Below, piece after piece: positions 1-12,569 of a DNA stretch of 64,000 nucleotides. The translations under genes were made by a program, and so were the position numbers. Source of the DNA: Polyodon spathula. Lineage: Eukaryota; Chordata; Actinopteri; Acipenseriformes; Polyodontidae. The DNA is taken from contig NC_054571.1 in NCBI RefSeq assembly GCF_017654505.1, positions 3,876,041 to 3,940,040 on the forward strand, in the 5' to 3' direction. The notes beneath the pieces are model-generated. The model did no database searches. It was not told the DNA's origin and saw only the letters and a list, made by a program, of their open reading frames with translations. The first letter of the stretch is position 1. Each line of letters opens with the position of its first letter.

Positions 1-930
1 TCTCCCTCTGCTGGTGGTGGAGGGAGAGACAGCTCCGGCCGTTCTCCCTCTGCTGGTGGTGGAGGGAGAGACAGCTCCGGCTGTTCTTTCCCTGCAGGTC
101 CCTTCAGCCCTGGGCCTGTGGACTTCCACTTCTTGGGCTGTGGACGCACCGACTCCTCCTGCTCGGGCCGTGGACTCACCGACTCCTCCCGCTCAGGCCG
201 TGGACGCTCAGGCTCCTTCCCCTTGGGCTGTGGACGTTCGGGTTCCTCCCTCTCGGGCTGTGGACATTCGGGCTCCTCCCTCTCTGGGTGACGGAAGCGG
301 CTCCACCCCCATTTCTTCAAGGTGTGGGATCTCCCCCCATGTCCATCGCCAGGACCATAATGAATATTTCCTGGAGGGACTCCAGGTGATGCTCTCCCTC
401 CCACTCTTCCCATCTCTCCCCCTCTTGATGCCACAGCGTGTTGATGGCGACGGGAAGATCGTGGAAGAGGTCCGCTCCGGGGTGCACCAACCACTCCCAG
501 ATCTACCATACTGTGGTGAAGGAGGTGCTGGTGGGGTGGCTGCCGAGGACGGGGTTGGTGGTTGCTCCTGGTCTGGGTTGTGGGGGCATCCTGCCCAGTG
601 TGGCTGTCCTCCTCACAACGCCCACACCAGTCAGCAATTGGCCCATCCGGACAGGACCTCCACCGGTGGTCATCCTTCCCGCACCAGGTGCACCTCGGGA
701 ACAAGTTCGGTGGGTCCTCCCACAGGGTTTGGGTTGGTGATAGCAGTTGCTGCTGCCACTGCTTCTGCTGTTGCTTCTGCTGCTGCCTCTGCTGCCTCTG
801 TCTTTTGCCCATTCTGCTGTCCGATTACCAAAAAGAGCCTCCAAAATCTCCCAAAAAATTCAAAAATTCCCAAACATTCCACAAAAAAAAAAAAAAAAAA
901 AAAAAAAGAAAAATACTGCTCTGAGCCTCT
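1..930 (-). mobile_element. Gypsy-like retroelement, gag-like region, degraded
   Basis: Read on the minus strand, a Gln-rich stretch (about 800-730) leads into a CX2CX4HX4C zinc knuckle (about 690-640: CTWCGKDDHRWRSC). A second, incomplete knuckle follows, then a run of repeated Gly/Arg-rich units (about 300-120) holding two in-frame stops. Its position just inside an LTR and a primer-binding-like site fits an LTR retrotransposon cut by the window edge. The plus-strand open frame over the same bases is a shadow. Confidence 0.5.
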
Positions 931-962
931 AGGTGGCGCTGTCCCACTCCTGACACCAAGTA

Positions 963-1399
963 TGACATGCTGGCAAGTGGATTGAGGCTCAGAGACAGAG
1001 TAAAACCAAAAATAGTCAAACAAACAAAAATAAATGAACTTAAGAAAGTAAATGGTCAGGTTCCAAGGCTTTAACACCAAACAATAAAACAAACAAAAAG
1101 CCCTTCTCTCTTCTCAAACACAAAGCAAACTCCCAAACCAAAAGAACACCATTCCAGAAAAACAAAAAAAAAAAACATACACACCAAACAGAAAACACAC
1201 CCTAAACAGAAAACACACACTACTCTTAGCCAGGGCCTCTCCCCCGGCTTTTATCCCCTGTGGCTGGAACCCAATTAATCAATAATTATTCAATTAGAGC
1301 TCTATCCACATTCTCACATGTTTTTCTGGCAGGGAGAAATTTAACCCCCTCCCTACCAGTTCCAAACATATTCATATAGACAGAGAGTTCCCCGTCACA
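963..1399 (-). mobile_element. LTR of the adjacent gypsy-like element
   Basis: On the minus strand the block starts TGTGACGGGG at 1399, has a TATA-like GGGATAAAAGCC at about 1,250, and ends near 963. It is followed at about 945-960 by TGGTGTCAGGAGTGGGA, a gypsy-type primer binding site. The 5' part holds a CTGGCAGGGA...TCCCTACCAG-type inverted repeat (about 1,327-1,352). Confidence 0.55.
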
Positions 1400-1420
1400 A
1401 CATGCTTTTCACATTGTTCG

Positions 1421-1576
1421 CTATGGAAGCATATAGCTGCCATGTAGAGCAAAAAAAATCAGCACATATAACTTTAAAACAAAATAATGATTATGTTTTA
1501 ACAAAATAAAGATTTTGTTCTACGTTATATACACTAATTTGTATTGTTGCTCTACATGGCAGCTGTATGCTTCTGT
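1421..1576. repeat. Fold-back (inverted) repeat
   Basis: Two arms of about 30 nt (about 1,421-1,452 and 1,543-1,574) are reverse complements. Both contain the word GCTCTACATGGCAGCT or its reverse complement, around a loop of about 90 nt. Possibly a small MITE; no coding content. Confidence 0.5.
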
Positions 1577-2254
1577 ATGTACTAACCCTAGTAGGCTGTT
1601 TTTTTCTATTTTTTCAAAGAAGCTTGCCACAGCTACTTTAAGCAGATCTCAGTTGTTCATAAATAATTGCTTGGTACGGCATTTAGTGCTGCTTAGTGCT
1701 GGGATAAACATGGGATTTTCATATTTGGATTTTCGCTAATTGAAATATTCATTCGGATATTCATTCTTTTTCAGAAAGCCATTCTATTGCTCAGAACGCA
1801 GGCAGAGACAGCATAGCAGCAGGGGCAGGGGGGCCTGGCCTGTGTGTGTATCTTTATCTTACAGCAAGACGTTACACTGTAACACCGTAAAGTAGAAAAA
1901 TATATTGTGTAGGCCTTACTTTACACCAGTGAATTAACTACAAAACAAAGCATGTCAAACAGAAGTTGAAGTTAAACAGTTTCAAGTTTGTTTTGTTTAT
2001 TCCCAAAATAAACAGCACATAAAGCTTTTTTTTTTTTCACATCACTTGTCGTTTCTTCACAGTAAACAGCGGCCACAGACACGTTTTCATAAAGTAACAA
2101 CACGAGGTTTACTTGTGACTTTTTGTAGCTGAACAAGCAAACGAAAACTGAAATGTAACTTTAAACACTTCAAATAAAACAAACGTGGAAATGGCATTGT
2201 GAAATGAAGAGGGGGAGGGGGGGGATTACCGTATTGGTTCTCATTTACACTGTG

Positions 2255-2570
2255 TAACAAAAAAAAAAAAAAAATTTTGTTCCTGGGTAGTAAGTGTTAT
2301 TTCTTAATTGCTTATGCCTCAAAAGTATAGAACATGGCTATTATTCCCCACAAACTTTGTTTTTGTGACCAGGACTGTGATATTTCAAAATATCACTATT
2401 TCCAATGGAAAATTGGAAAATGTGTGTCTTTTCGTTCACATAAAGTCAGAATAAAACAACATATGAATCCAAATTAACATGTATTTATTCTAAAGCAATA
2501 CAAAGATGACTACAAAAGATTTAGAAGTGAGTAGTTTTTCGAGATTTACAATTATACTGTAAATACAAAT
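2255..2570. repeat. Dispersed repeat copy 1 (pairs with 54155-54465)
   Basis: About 300 bp from the poly(A) at 2,262 to the AT-rich end at 2,570 matches, in reverse complement, the block at 54155-54465. It contains a near-palindrome GTGATATTTCAAAATATCAC. No reading frame was recognised. Confidence 0.65.
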
Positions 2571-2814
2571 AAAGCAGTAAATAAAAAGTAAATAAAGCAG
2601 GTGGGAGGGGGGCCCCTGGCCACGAAGGTGGCAGCAGGAGCTCCACTCCTCCCTGTGATGGAATCAGGACTAGCTGGGGTTAACCTTCTTCGCGGCCGCA
2701 CGGTTTTCCCCCATGCTGCAGCATATGCAGGGGCTGCTGAGGACCGCCAGCATCCTGCCCTGGTTCTTCTGGTGGTGAAAGCAGTGGAGGCAGAGGCAGC
2801 TCCTACTGCTCTGC

Positions 2815-3060
2815 TCCTGGCTCTTGCTAAACTGGCCATTTACAAGACCAGGAAGCGTAAGATGAGCGGGGAAGGTCTCTTTGACTGCGGAGCCATGTTC
2901 AGGCCCTCATCCGTTCACGGGTTAATTTAGAGCATGCCCACGCGGAGTCTGCTGGCGACATGGCATCGTTTGTCGACCAGTGGACTCTAGGGGGCGTGCT
3001 CTGTACCACCTCCCCTTTTGTTTTGAATATTTAATTTGCAGTCTTTTTGACCGTTTTTTT
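2815..3060 (+). mobile_element. Tx1-like LINE, 3' end fragment
   Basis: The translated block LALAKLAIYKTRKRKMSGEG followed by FDCGAMF, then the tail with GTCGACCAGTGGACTCTAGG, matches the 3' end of the larger copy on the opposite strand at 49415-50135. It carries only the last part of ORF2 plus the 3' UTR. Confidence 0.6.
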
Positions 3061-3104
3061 TTAAATTAGTTTAAGGCCCATCCTTTTTAGCACCCCTAAG
3101 GTTG

Positions 3105-3537
3105 CTAATTTGAATTTCTTTCCAGCTGTCTTTGGACAGCTGGTGTAGTCCCATTAAAATGGGCCTTAAAATAGGACTGCTCTGCTCCTGGCGGTGGAGG
3201 TGGTGGAGGCAGAGGCAGCTCCTGCTCCGCGGGTCCGGCCGGTAGAGATACTTCCCTCCTCTGGGCGCTGGATAATCGGGCAGCCCCCAGTTGGGAATTA
3301 TTTCCCCCTCTTTGTATTGCGTGGGGCATATGGCCAACGTGTGCCCATATGCCCCTCAAGCAAGGCACCAGCCTCGGCCCTGCAGACCACCGAGGAGGTC
3401 CTCCAGTTCCCTGCAGCTGCCTCTCCAGCCTTCCTTTTTTTTTAAAGTCACTTTTCAAAAATAATATAAATAAAATGCACTTCACTCTTTCCTGGTCCGG
3501 CTCCTGGAGGCGTTGTTTATCCCACGAAGACACCATA
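3105..3537 (-). mobile_element. Gypsy-like retroelement, gag-like remnant
   Basis: Just inside the LTR end at 3539 lies TGGTGTCTTCGTGGGA, matching the primer binding site type seen at 945-960. Next comes a short open region, then CLAWGAYGHTLAIC, a CCHC knuckle in which the second cysteine is W, and a proline-rich block (LPLPPPPPPP). Internally deleted and broken. The GC-rich part at about 2,600-2,800 has a similar proline-rich minus frame and may belong to it. Confidence 0.45.
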
Positions 3538-3538
3538 T

Positions 3539-3720
3539 GTGGCAGAGTGGTTGCAGAGTGCGCAGGTGTGGTGACATCACAGAGCAGGAAGAAGCAATAC
3601 AAAACAAAGAAGGGCGGGGCAAAACTGAAGTGCAACGGCGCTCAGCGCCTTTGTTAAGTAATAAAACAAAAGATTTAAACAAAACAAAAGACACACCACA
3701 TACAACATAAAACACAAAAA
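3539..3720 (-). mobile_element. LTR 3' portion of the gag-like remnant
   Basis: The minus strand ends CTCTGCCACA at 3539 immediately before the primer-binding-like site, with GTGATGTCAC a little upstream, close to the TGACGTCA word of related LTRs here. The upstream limit is unclear. Confidence 0.45.
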
Positions 3721-3857
3721 TACACACAGGAGCTAGGCACCCTGCTATAGGCTTTCAGTATTGTAATAGTTTTATCAGTCTTTAATAGAAGAGGAAGTAC
3801 AGTCAAAATAAAGCAAAATTGGTGTGCTTAAACATGATCCATTTATCTAAATCATCT

Positions 3858-4258
3858 TGTCACGGATGTCTTTGTGAATGACGTCACAGACCAAGAAGAG
3901 AGAGACCAGTACTAAGGGTTGAAGCGCCGATGCATGTATTTATTGCAAAATAAAAGGTTTTAATATAAAACAAACTCTAAATAAAACAAAAGGCATGATG
4001 GCCAAAACAAACACAGCAATAAACACAGAAACAAGTAATAGTCTAAAGCCAGCATGAGTAGCAATTGTGATTGAAATCTTTCACTTACATTCCTACTCTG
4101 AACAAAAACCCAACCTAGACTGAGAGGATTCTGCCTCTTTTATGCAGCTGTGCCTGAGCTTGATTGCTTGTCAATCACTGAGTCGGGCTCAGGCACATTC
4201 TGCACATGAATTGATTTGGCAGGGGAATTAACCCTTCCCTGCCGACCTAAAACAACAG
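3858..4258 (-). mobile_element. Solo-like LTR, minus orientation
   Basis: Read on the minus strand: a hairpin GGCAGGG...CCCTGCC near the start (about 4,218-4,244), TATA-like GCATAAAAGAGGC at about 4,140, AATAAA at about 3,945, TGACGTCA at about 3,880, and an end CCGTGACA at 3858. This is a full LTR layout without internal genes. Confidence 0.55.
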
Positions 4259-4424
4259 TGCAAAATAACATTTGAATTATAATACTACAACAAAATTACA
4301 AAATAAACAAAAAATGCACAGGGGTGGGGTGTATTGCTCTTTTAGGCAAAATGTTTGAGTAGCTTTGATCTATGCCATTCTTACCAACATAATATTGTAA
4401 AGGGTGTTATAATCTAATTAAAGT

Positions 4425-4745
4425 GGCGATCTGATTCAAGCATTCAAAATTCTAAAAGGTATTGACAATGTCAATGGGACTTTTTCGACCTGAAAAAAGA
4501 AACAAGGACCAGGGGTCACAAATGGAGATTAGATAAAGGGGCATTCAGAACAGAAAATAGGAGGATGTTTTTACACAGAGAATTGTGGGAGTCTGGAATA
4601 AACTCCCCAGTAATGTTGCTGAGGCCAACACCCTGGGATTCTTCAGGAAGCTGCTTGATGAGATTCTGGGATCAATAAGCTACTAACAACCAAACAAGCA
4701 AGATGGGTCGAATGGCCACCTGTCGTTTGTAAACTTTCTTATGTT
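4425..4745 (+). mobile_element. CR1/Rex-like LINE, 3' end fragment
   Basis: About 320 bp matches the last codons and 3' UTR of the long LINE at 45523-47393, ending GTAAACTTTCTTATGTTCTT. Several indels break the frame. Confidence 0.75.
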
Positions 4746-5775
4746 CTTAATCTACAAAGAGTGGACTTACTGGCCTTGAGCGGGGGATTGGAAATCAGTT
4801 TGTATCTTACACAGCACCTGTACTGCTTATTTTATAATATCTGATACACAGACATTTCGGATGACTGTCTCACATACATATCAGTACATACAGGATGATA
4901 GAAGGCTGAGGATCTTTCAGCCAATCAGAGTGCATGTTTCTATGGCTGTATTCCATGACACAGAGAAACCCAATTACATCAGCTGTGCCCGTTTTTTAAC
5001 TCCATATCAGCACGTTCACGTCACCTGCTTTAAAACATCATACCTGAGGAACCTCTCGGAATGCCATTCAACTGCAAAGCCAATTCAGCGTCAGGCCATT
5101 CAGACGCTCATCATCCTATAAGCCTATTTTATAATATGTAGTTTAGAGAGCATTACAAGCTGTTTTTCATCCTAATCAAGGTCAAAGTGCGAGGCACCAC
5201 TCAGATATCATGGGGCAGATATGAGCCCCCTGTGCATTATTCCATATATAGCTGTACTAACTAGGGATGCATTTAAGATTTCAAATAGAATTTACAGCAT
5301 CGTTAAATCCTTCTAGACTGCATCAACCACTTATTTTAGGGGTAATCTAGGAGTGAATGATGTGATCTAAGGAGATTCCTCAGTGCTGTAAAATGCTCTG
5401 TCAAAAAAAAAAAAAGAATTCAAGGTGTTGTCTTTTACACAGTGCTTTTAGTATGACTAAGTGTCAAATGTGGCTTGACTGCTGTCTTGCTTTGAATAAA
5501 CTCTGCTTGACCTTGCCCTGTCTATAGAAATATAAACTGAATACTATCATATAGAGCTCTATGGCCAAAAGTATCACCCTATAGAATTAACTCAGTTGAA
5601 TGAAACTTGATGAAGAATGTTATGTTAATATTTTGAATTATATACCGCGTTGTAGTTTTCCAGACATAGACATTTCAAAAGACATTTCAAAAATCTAACA
5701 TGAAATACTGTCCTGTGGTTTACATTTTGTAGTTTCTTTAATTACATGATGTTAAACAAAAGATCTAAATTATGG

Positions 5776-5814
<39 letters not shown>

Positions 5815-5934
5815 TTAAGAGGTTAAGTGGAAACACAGAGTATTGAGGCTTAACAGGAGATCTACACCTTAAAAAAAACCCCAATATTCCTGTGTTTAAA
5901 AATCCCCACGGTGTTTGAATTGTTTTGCAGTGAT
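4746..5934. other. Gene-free stretch
   Basis: No gene recognised. It holds a (TA)n microsatellite at 5780-5812 and a poly(A) run near 5,403. An open frame at 4861-5121 has no recognisable domain. Confidence 0.5.
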
Positions 5935-6253
5935 GGGGTTACAAACCCATCCCTGCATCTAGACATGACCTAGTTGCAGGGGAATGAATAATCATGTGGT
6001 CAGGTTAGAGTAGATAATATATTACCGATCTAACCTGCCCACATATATAAAAGCACAGAGCTGCCTGGATAGGGGGCACACTTGTAGGAAGAGGACAGTA
6101 ACTGGTGTTCACAGCATTGCAATATCACTTTTGTTTTGTAATGGGTTTATTTTCTTTCCTTATGGATTAATAAAAATGCGCCGCCTGGTTTTTAACAGCA
6201 GTTATTGGGGGCGAGTCCTATTTTGCTTGCATGACTATCAGTCATCGTCACAA
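5935..6253 (+). mobile_element. LTR-like block, plus orientation
   Basis: From TGATGGGGTTACAAACCC at about 5,934 it has TATA-like CATATATAAAAGC at about 6,045, AATAAAAATG at about 6,168 and an end CATCGTCACA near 6253. The TATA, poly(A) and CGTCACA order matches other LTRs in the window. Confidence 0.45.
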
Positions 6254-6999
6254 TACTGCTGACCGAAAATGGTTGCACTGATCTCAATCCATTGTCATTT
6301 TTATAATGTTAACTTCCACAAAGATGGATTAGTTAGTCCAGCAGTCAGTCATTATCAGAGACGAATGAAGGCAAGTGTGAACAAATCAGGTTATGAGGCT
6401 TGCTTCAGTGCACACTCAACACAGCTCTAACGTGCCAGTGTGAAAAGAGTGTAAGAGTAGAGGATTGCTTCTGTGCCACACATCAATTATTACACACCAC
6501 TACTAACATTACTAATGATTACAGGGAAAAGTACAAAATCTGCAAAATAAAACATTGTTGTTTAAGTATTTCGAGTGTGTTCCATTGACCCAATTCCTTT
6601 ATTTCACTTTTAAATGATTGCATCATGAATTAAAAGAGTGCAAAAACAAAATAAACTACAGTACTTCATTTTTTTTGATGACATGCTTTTTCGTTCAGCT
6701 TGCTCAATATTTCACACTGCAGTTCTCAGAAATGTCTGTCACTAGGTTCCTCTTGATTTCAAAATGTGCCTGGTTAGAGACAAACATGTAATATTTTCAT
6801 TAGAAAGCTGGGATTTATGTTGAAACAAAAAATACGTTTAGAAATAAAGCAGCGTGTAGCAACAGAGCCCCAAGCCCCATTCTCCCTGGAACAGTCTGTT
6901 TCATTTGGTTTTTTCCAGTATACTACAGACAGAATACAAGCATGAATGCAGTACTGCCACTGTACTGCACTGCTATCCTATTAACATGGAGAAATGTGA

Positions 7000-7188
7000 G
7001 GAGGCTTGGTGGTCCAGTGGTTAAAGGGGCTTGTTATCAGGGGGTTACAGGTTCAATCCCAGCTACTGGGAACCAAGGTCCTACTGTAAGTGACTCAGCA
7101 GCAGTTGTGACTCACAGTTCACCCCCAAGAATCTGTAAGTCACTTTGGATAAAGCGTCTGCTAAATGAGTAAATAATAATAACTTATT
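7000..7188 (+). mobile_element. tRNA-derived SINE with V-SINE/L2-type tail
   Basis: The head has box A-like TGGTCCAGTGGTTAAAGG and box B GGTTCAATCCC. The tail GGATAAAGCGTCTGCTAAAT is the conserved fish SINE/L2 tail. It is flanked by target duplications AATGTGA at 6993-6999 and 7189-7195, so the insertion is complete. Confidence 0.85.
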
Positions 7189-7195
7189 AATGTGA

Positions 7196-9829
7196 ATTCT
7201 ACAATAGGCAGGTCCAGGCCTCACTGCTCCAACTCCCTACAACAACTCAGGAGGACTAAAGGTCAGGGGGCATCCTTCAATCCTTCTCACCTCTCTACAG
7301 GAGCACTGCAGTGGATATCAATATGCTGCCAGCCCCACACAAATGTAACATGGGTAAACATTTCTTATTGGGCATCGCTGCTGTCTAAGAGATTCAGTGC
7401 AGAACAGAGCCTGTTAACAACAACCCATGCTTCACGTTTTGGGAGACTGCATGTCTGCACCCATTGCTTGTTTTTTTTAAATATTCTTGTGCGTGTGTAT
7501 TATAATTAGGGCTGCATTTGCTTAATTCACAGCATATGTCCGTAAAGTAATAAAAACAAATGTTTATTGTTATAAACGTTCTTATCTAGAACAGGTCTAG
7601 AAAAGAAAAGTTTCCATTTCAATGAATGTGTATTGCCCAAGCAGTAGTGTAATCACCGCTGGTGCTATCTTGGATTTGTAAATGTTTCTCTCTGCTGTTT
7701 AGTTTTCTTGATTATTTGATCCGGCGTGGGGAAATGTTCAGAGCACAGATCACTACTATTTCATTTTTGCGTGTACTGCTTGGTTTCAATAACACTTCTT
7801 TTTTCTCCATTAACTTTTTTAGTAAGCAAGCATGAATAAATCAAGCACTTTTGGTCTGAACCCATTAAAATGTCACACTGATTGAGGAAGACAGAAAAGC
7901 AAGAGTGCAGACGAGACACACAGTGAAGAATAGCTCAATGATTTCAAGAGCAAATGAAATAAATAGAACAGCAGGCAAGAACAGAACCCACAGAAGAAAT
8001 AAACACGATACTAGCGCAAGATATCAGCAAAAACAGCAGCAAAAACATAGTGTAATCAGCTTAATCAGGGGCTGTAAAATATAATTACACATTTAGCAGT
8101 ACAATTACATGGTTGAGGATATATTTCTGTGGTTTGGGTTTGTTCTGTTGCTGAGAAATACGTGCATGGCTATGTGATAGTGGTGTGGTTATCCGTTGAC
8201 AGATCAGAGAGACACACGGAGGTGATTCCCCCACACCACACACACTTTTGCCTTAACGATACCTTTACACCCCCTAGGCTTTGACTCTCCATAATCCGCT
8301 ATATATTGTCAATAATGTGTTTTTTTGCTGAAGAGTGAAGTAGTACAGTACAGAACACACCTGTGTTATTCTGCAGGTCCATAACAATCTGAGTGACTGA
8401 AAAGCAAGACCAATAACAAGTTAATAGCAAGCTCAGTAACATGACGTACCTAGAGATCATTTCTGAAACCCCCAGTCTTCAGTAATTGAGCTTTAAAGGG
8501 ATGTTGCAGAACACCTTGCAGTGTCTACAGGAAACGCATTGTTTTAACCTTCATGTGTTCCACATTGTCTGTAACTTCAAACTTATCTCCGTCTCTAACC
8601 ACACGTCATGGGTCACAAATCAACTGGGCAACACATTTCTCAACATTGATTGGGGAGCGTTCGCCAGGAGAAACGGAATTTCTCTTCTTCAGTGTATCCA
8701 GATCACACTCCCTCCAGCGAGAGTGCTGGTGCTGTGATTGAAATGAGTGTGATCTTTAACAGAAACAAATCTCTCTTGGGAAATGGCCCTGAGCTTTTTT
8801 TTTTTTTTTTTTTTAATCCATAGTTGACCTATGATGTGTGAATAAAAATATCAACACAATCAGGATATCAAAAATATATATTACTGTGATACAGACAACA
8901 CTGCATACAGCAACGGTAAAGCAGGGGGTTCTGTAAGACTTAAACAGCTAAGAAAGGAAATATTCTGAAGATACAGATGTATCTGCATACAGGAATAGAA
9001 CTGTATAAATATGCTTTGGTGTTGGCATTAGCTTCAGTTTGTTTTATTTACTTCTATTTTTGACAGAGGACACAAACCGTTATGAAATAGAACTACCAAG
9101 TAATAACCATCAGACTCTTTCAAACAACAAAAAACCCCAAAGAATGCTTAAACTAATAAGAAGTAAGACATGGATTGGAACCTTGGTTAGCACAGCCACT
9201 CTGGTATGCTGAATGTCATTTAGAACATTACTTGGTAAATTGTAAAAGGCATAAATGTACATATTGTTGATTAGGGTGGTAAGCAGTTTTATTCTACATT
9301 TTTGTAGTTTTTACTTTACAGAAAAAAAACAATACATCAAGCTGAAGTATAAGAATAAATACGTAAATAAATGTGCATATCTAGTACAAAAAATAAATGA
9401 ACAATTAATTCACGACAGAGTGTGTGGTAAGACATATCTTACAAGTATATGTTGTAAACATTGCTGTCGTTTTAGATTTCATAATACTGGAGCTGAGAAC
9501 TGGAAATGTTATAATTTGCGCTGTTGGACTTTGAGAATCCTGAGACAAAGCATATCAGCTTGAGGGCAGGGGAAGGGCTTTGCATTGGAACATCATGTTA
9601 GGTGCAAAGCTTAGGTGCAGACAGAAGTAAGACTTAAAGCTTGATCTCTGTTAAATTATATCATCCCCACTGCAGGGGCAGTGTATACACTTGAGGAGGT
9701 CAAACCTTCAGTCCAAGCATGTTCAGTGCTTACACATTCCTACAAAACAATGTGTGCAATTATTAAAAAAAAAAAAAAAAAAAACAACATGATGAAATAT
9801 ATATAAACGCCACTCTTGGATACATTAAT
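7196..9829. other. Gene-free stretch
   Basis: No gene or clear transposon recognised. Poly(T) at about 8,799-8,814 and poly(A) at about 9,764-9,784. Short open frames show no domain or codon pattern. Confidence 0.5.
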
Positions 9830-12569
9830 GATTCAATGGGTTTTGCAGGTGTGAATGCTCAGTAATGACTCAGTTGATTCAGTGGGTTTTGCAGGTGTGA
9901 ATGCTCAGTAATGACTCAGTTGATTCAATGGGTTTTGCAGGTGTGAATGCTTGGTAATGACATTAGTTGATTCATTGGGTTTTGCAGGTGTGAATGCAGT
10001 AATGACTCAGTTGATTCAGTGGGTTTTGCAGGTGTGAATGCTCAGTAATGACTCAGTTGATTCAATGGGTTTTGCAGGTGTGAATGCTCAGTAATGACTC
10101 AGTTGATTCAATGGGTTTTGCAGGTGTGAATGCTCAGTAATGACTCAATTCAGTGGGTTTTGCAGGTGTGAATGCTCACTCAGTTGATTCAATGGGTTTT
10201 GCAGGTGTGAATGCTCAGTAATGACTCAGTTGATTCAATGGGTTTTGCAGGTGTGAATGCTCAGTAATGACTCAGTTGATTCAATGGGTTTTGCAGGTGT
10301 GAATGCTCAGTAATGACTCAGTTGATTCAATGGGTTTTGCAGGTGTGAATGCTCAGTAATGACTCAGTTGATTCAATGGGTTTTGCAGGTGTGAATGCTC
10401 AGTAATGACTCAGTTGATTCAATGGGTTTTGCAGGTGTGAATGCTCAGTAATGACTCAGTTGATTCAATGGGTTTTGCAGGTGTGAATGCTCAGTAATGA
10501 CTCAGTTGATTCAATGGGTTTTGCAGGTGTGAATGCTCAGTAATGACTCAGTTGATTCAATGGGTTTTGCAGGTGTGAATGCTCAGTAATGACTCAGTTG
10601 ATTCAATGGGTTTTGCAGGTGTGAATGCTCAGTAATGACTCAGTTGATTCAATGGGTTTTGCAGGTGTGAATGCTCAGTAATGACTCAGTTGATTCAATG
10701 GGTTTTGCAGGTGTGAATGCTCAGTAATGACTCAGTTGATTCAATGGGTTTTGCAGGTGTGAATGCTCAGTAATGACTCAGTTGATTCAATGGGTTTTGC
10801 AGGTGTGAATGCTCAGTAATGACTCAGTTGATTCAATGGGTTTTGCAGGTGTGAATGCTCAGTAATGACTCAGTTGATTCAATGGGTTTTGCAGGTGTGA
10901 ATGCTCAGTAATGACTCAGTTGATTCAGTGGGTTTTGCAGGTGTGAATGCTCAGTAATGACTCAGTTGATTCAATGGGTTTTGCAGGTGTGAATGCTCAG
11001 TAATGACTCAGTTGATTCAGTGGGTTTTGCAGGTGTGAATGCTCAGTAATGACTCAGTTGATTCAATGGGTTTTGCAGGTGTGAATGCTCAGTAATGACT
11101 CAGTTGATTCAATGGGTTTTGCAGGTGTGAATGCTCAGTAATGACTCAGTTGATTCAATGGGTTTTGCAGGTGTGAATGCTCAGTAATGACTCAGTTGAT
11201 TCAATGGGTTTTGCAGGTGTGAATGCTCAGTAATGACTCAGTTGATTCAATGGGTTTTGCAGGTGTGAATGCTCAGTAATGACTCAGTTGATTCAATGGG
11301 TTTTGCAGGTGTGAATGCTCAGTAATGACTCAGTTGATTCAATGGGTTTTGCAGGTGTGAATGCTCAGTAATGACTCAGTTGATTCAGTGGGTTTTGCAG
11401 GTGTGAATGCTCAGTAATGACTCAGTTGATTCAATGGGTTTTGCAGGTGTGAATGCTCAGTAATGACTCAGTTGATTCAGTGGGTTTTGCAGGTGTGAAT
11501 GCTCAGTAATGACTCAGTTGATTCAATGGGTTTTGCAGGTGTGAATGCTCAGTAATGACTCAGTTGATTCAGTGGGTTTTGCAGGTGTGAATGCTCAGTA
11601 ATGACTCAGTTGATTCAATGGGTTTTGCAGGTGTGAATGCTCAGTAATGACTCAGTTGATTCAGTGGGTTTTGCAGGTGTGAATGCTCAGTAATGACTCA
11701 GTTGATTCAGTGGGTTTTGCAGGTGTGAATGCTCAGTAATGACTCAGTTGATTCAATGGGTTTTGCAGGTGTGAATGCTCAGTAATGACTCAGTTGATTC
11801 AATGGGTTTTGCAGGTGTGAATGCTCAGTAATGACTCAGTTGATTCAATGGGTTTTGCAGGTGTGAATGCTCAGTAATGACTCAGTTGATTCAATGGGTT
11901 TTGCAGGTGTGAATGCTCAGTAATGACTCAGTTGATTCAATGGGTTTTGCAGGTGTGAATGCTCAGTAATGACTCAGTTGATTCAGTGGGTTTTGCAGGT
12001 GTGAATGCTCAGTAATGACTCAGTTGATTCAATGGGTTTTGCAGGTGTGAATGCTCAGTAATGACTCAGTTGATTCAATGGGTTTTGCAGGTGTGAATGC
12101 TCAGTAATGACTCAGTTGATTCAGTGGGTTTTGCAGGTGTGAATGCTCAGTAATGACTCAGTTGATTCAGTGGGTTTTGCAGGTGTGAATGCTCAGTAAT
12201 GACTCAGTTGATTCAGTGGGTTTTGCAGGTGTGAATGCTCAGTAATGACTCAGTTGATTCAGTGGGTTTTGCAGGTGTGAATGCTCAGTAATGACTCAGT
12301 TGATTCAGTGGGTTTTGCAGGTGTGAATGCTCAGTAATGACTCAGTTGATTCAATGGGTTTTGCAGGTGTGAATGCTCAGTAATGACTCAGTTGATTCAG
12401 TGGGTTTTGCAGGTGTGAATGCTCAGTATTGACTCAGTTGATTCAGTGAGTTTTGCAGGTGTGAATGCTCAGTAATGACTCAGTTGATTCAATGGGTTTT
12501 GCAGGTGTGAATGCTCAGTATTGACTCAGTTGATTCAGTGGGTTTTGCAGGTGTGAATGCTCAGTAATG
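9830..12569. repeat. 46-bp satellite array, about 59 units
   Basis: Head-to-tail units begin GATTCAATGGGTTTTGCAGG and end with AGTAATGACTCAGTT. The main variation is one A/G site (TCAATGGG or TCAGTGGG). A few shortened units lie near the left end (about 9,940-10,180). Nearly every unit carries AGGTGTGA and TGACTCA. The array lies about 1 kb past the receptor's stop codon. Confidence 0.97.

Noticed and set aside
14..985. Long plus-strand open frame of 323 codons
   Set aside because: It runs through a repeated GC-rich block, a (CTG)n-like tract and a poly(A) run. The minus strand explains the same bases better, with a zinc knuckle and LTR context.
2552..3445. Overlapping GC-rich frames on both strands as genes
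   Set aside because: Proline-rich low-complexity frames within retroelement debris; no conserved domain beyond a broken zinc knuckle.
7000..7080. Functional tRNA gene
   Set aside because: Box A and B are present, but the body continues into a SINE tail and has target duplications.
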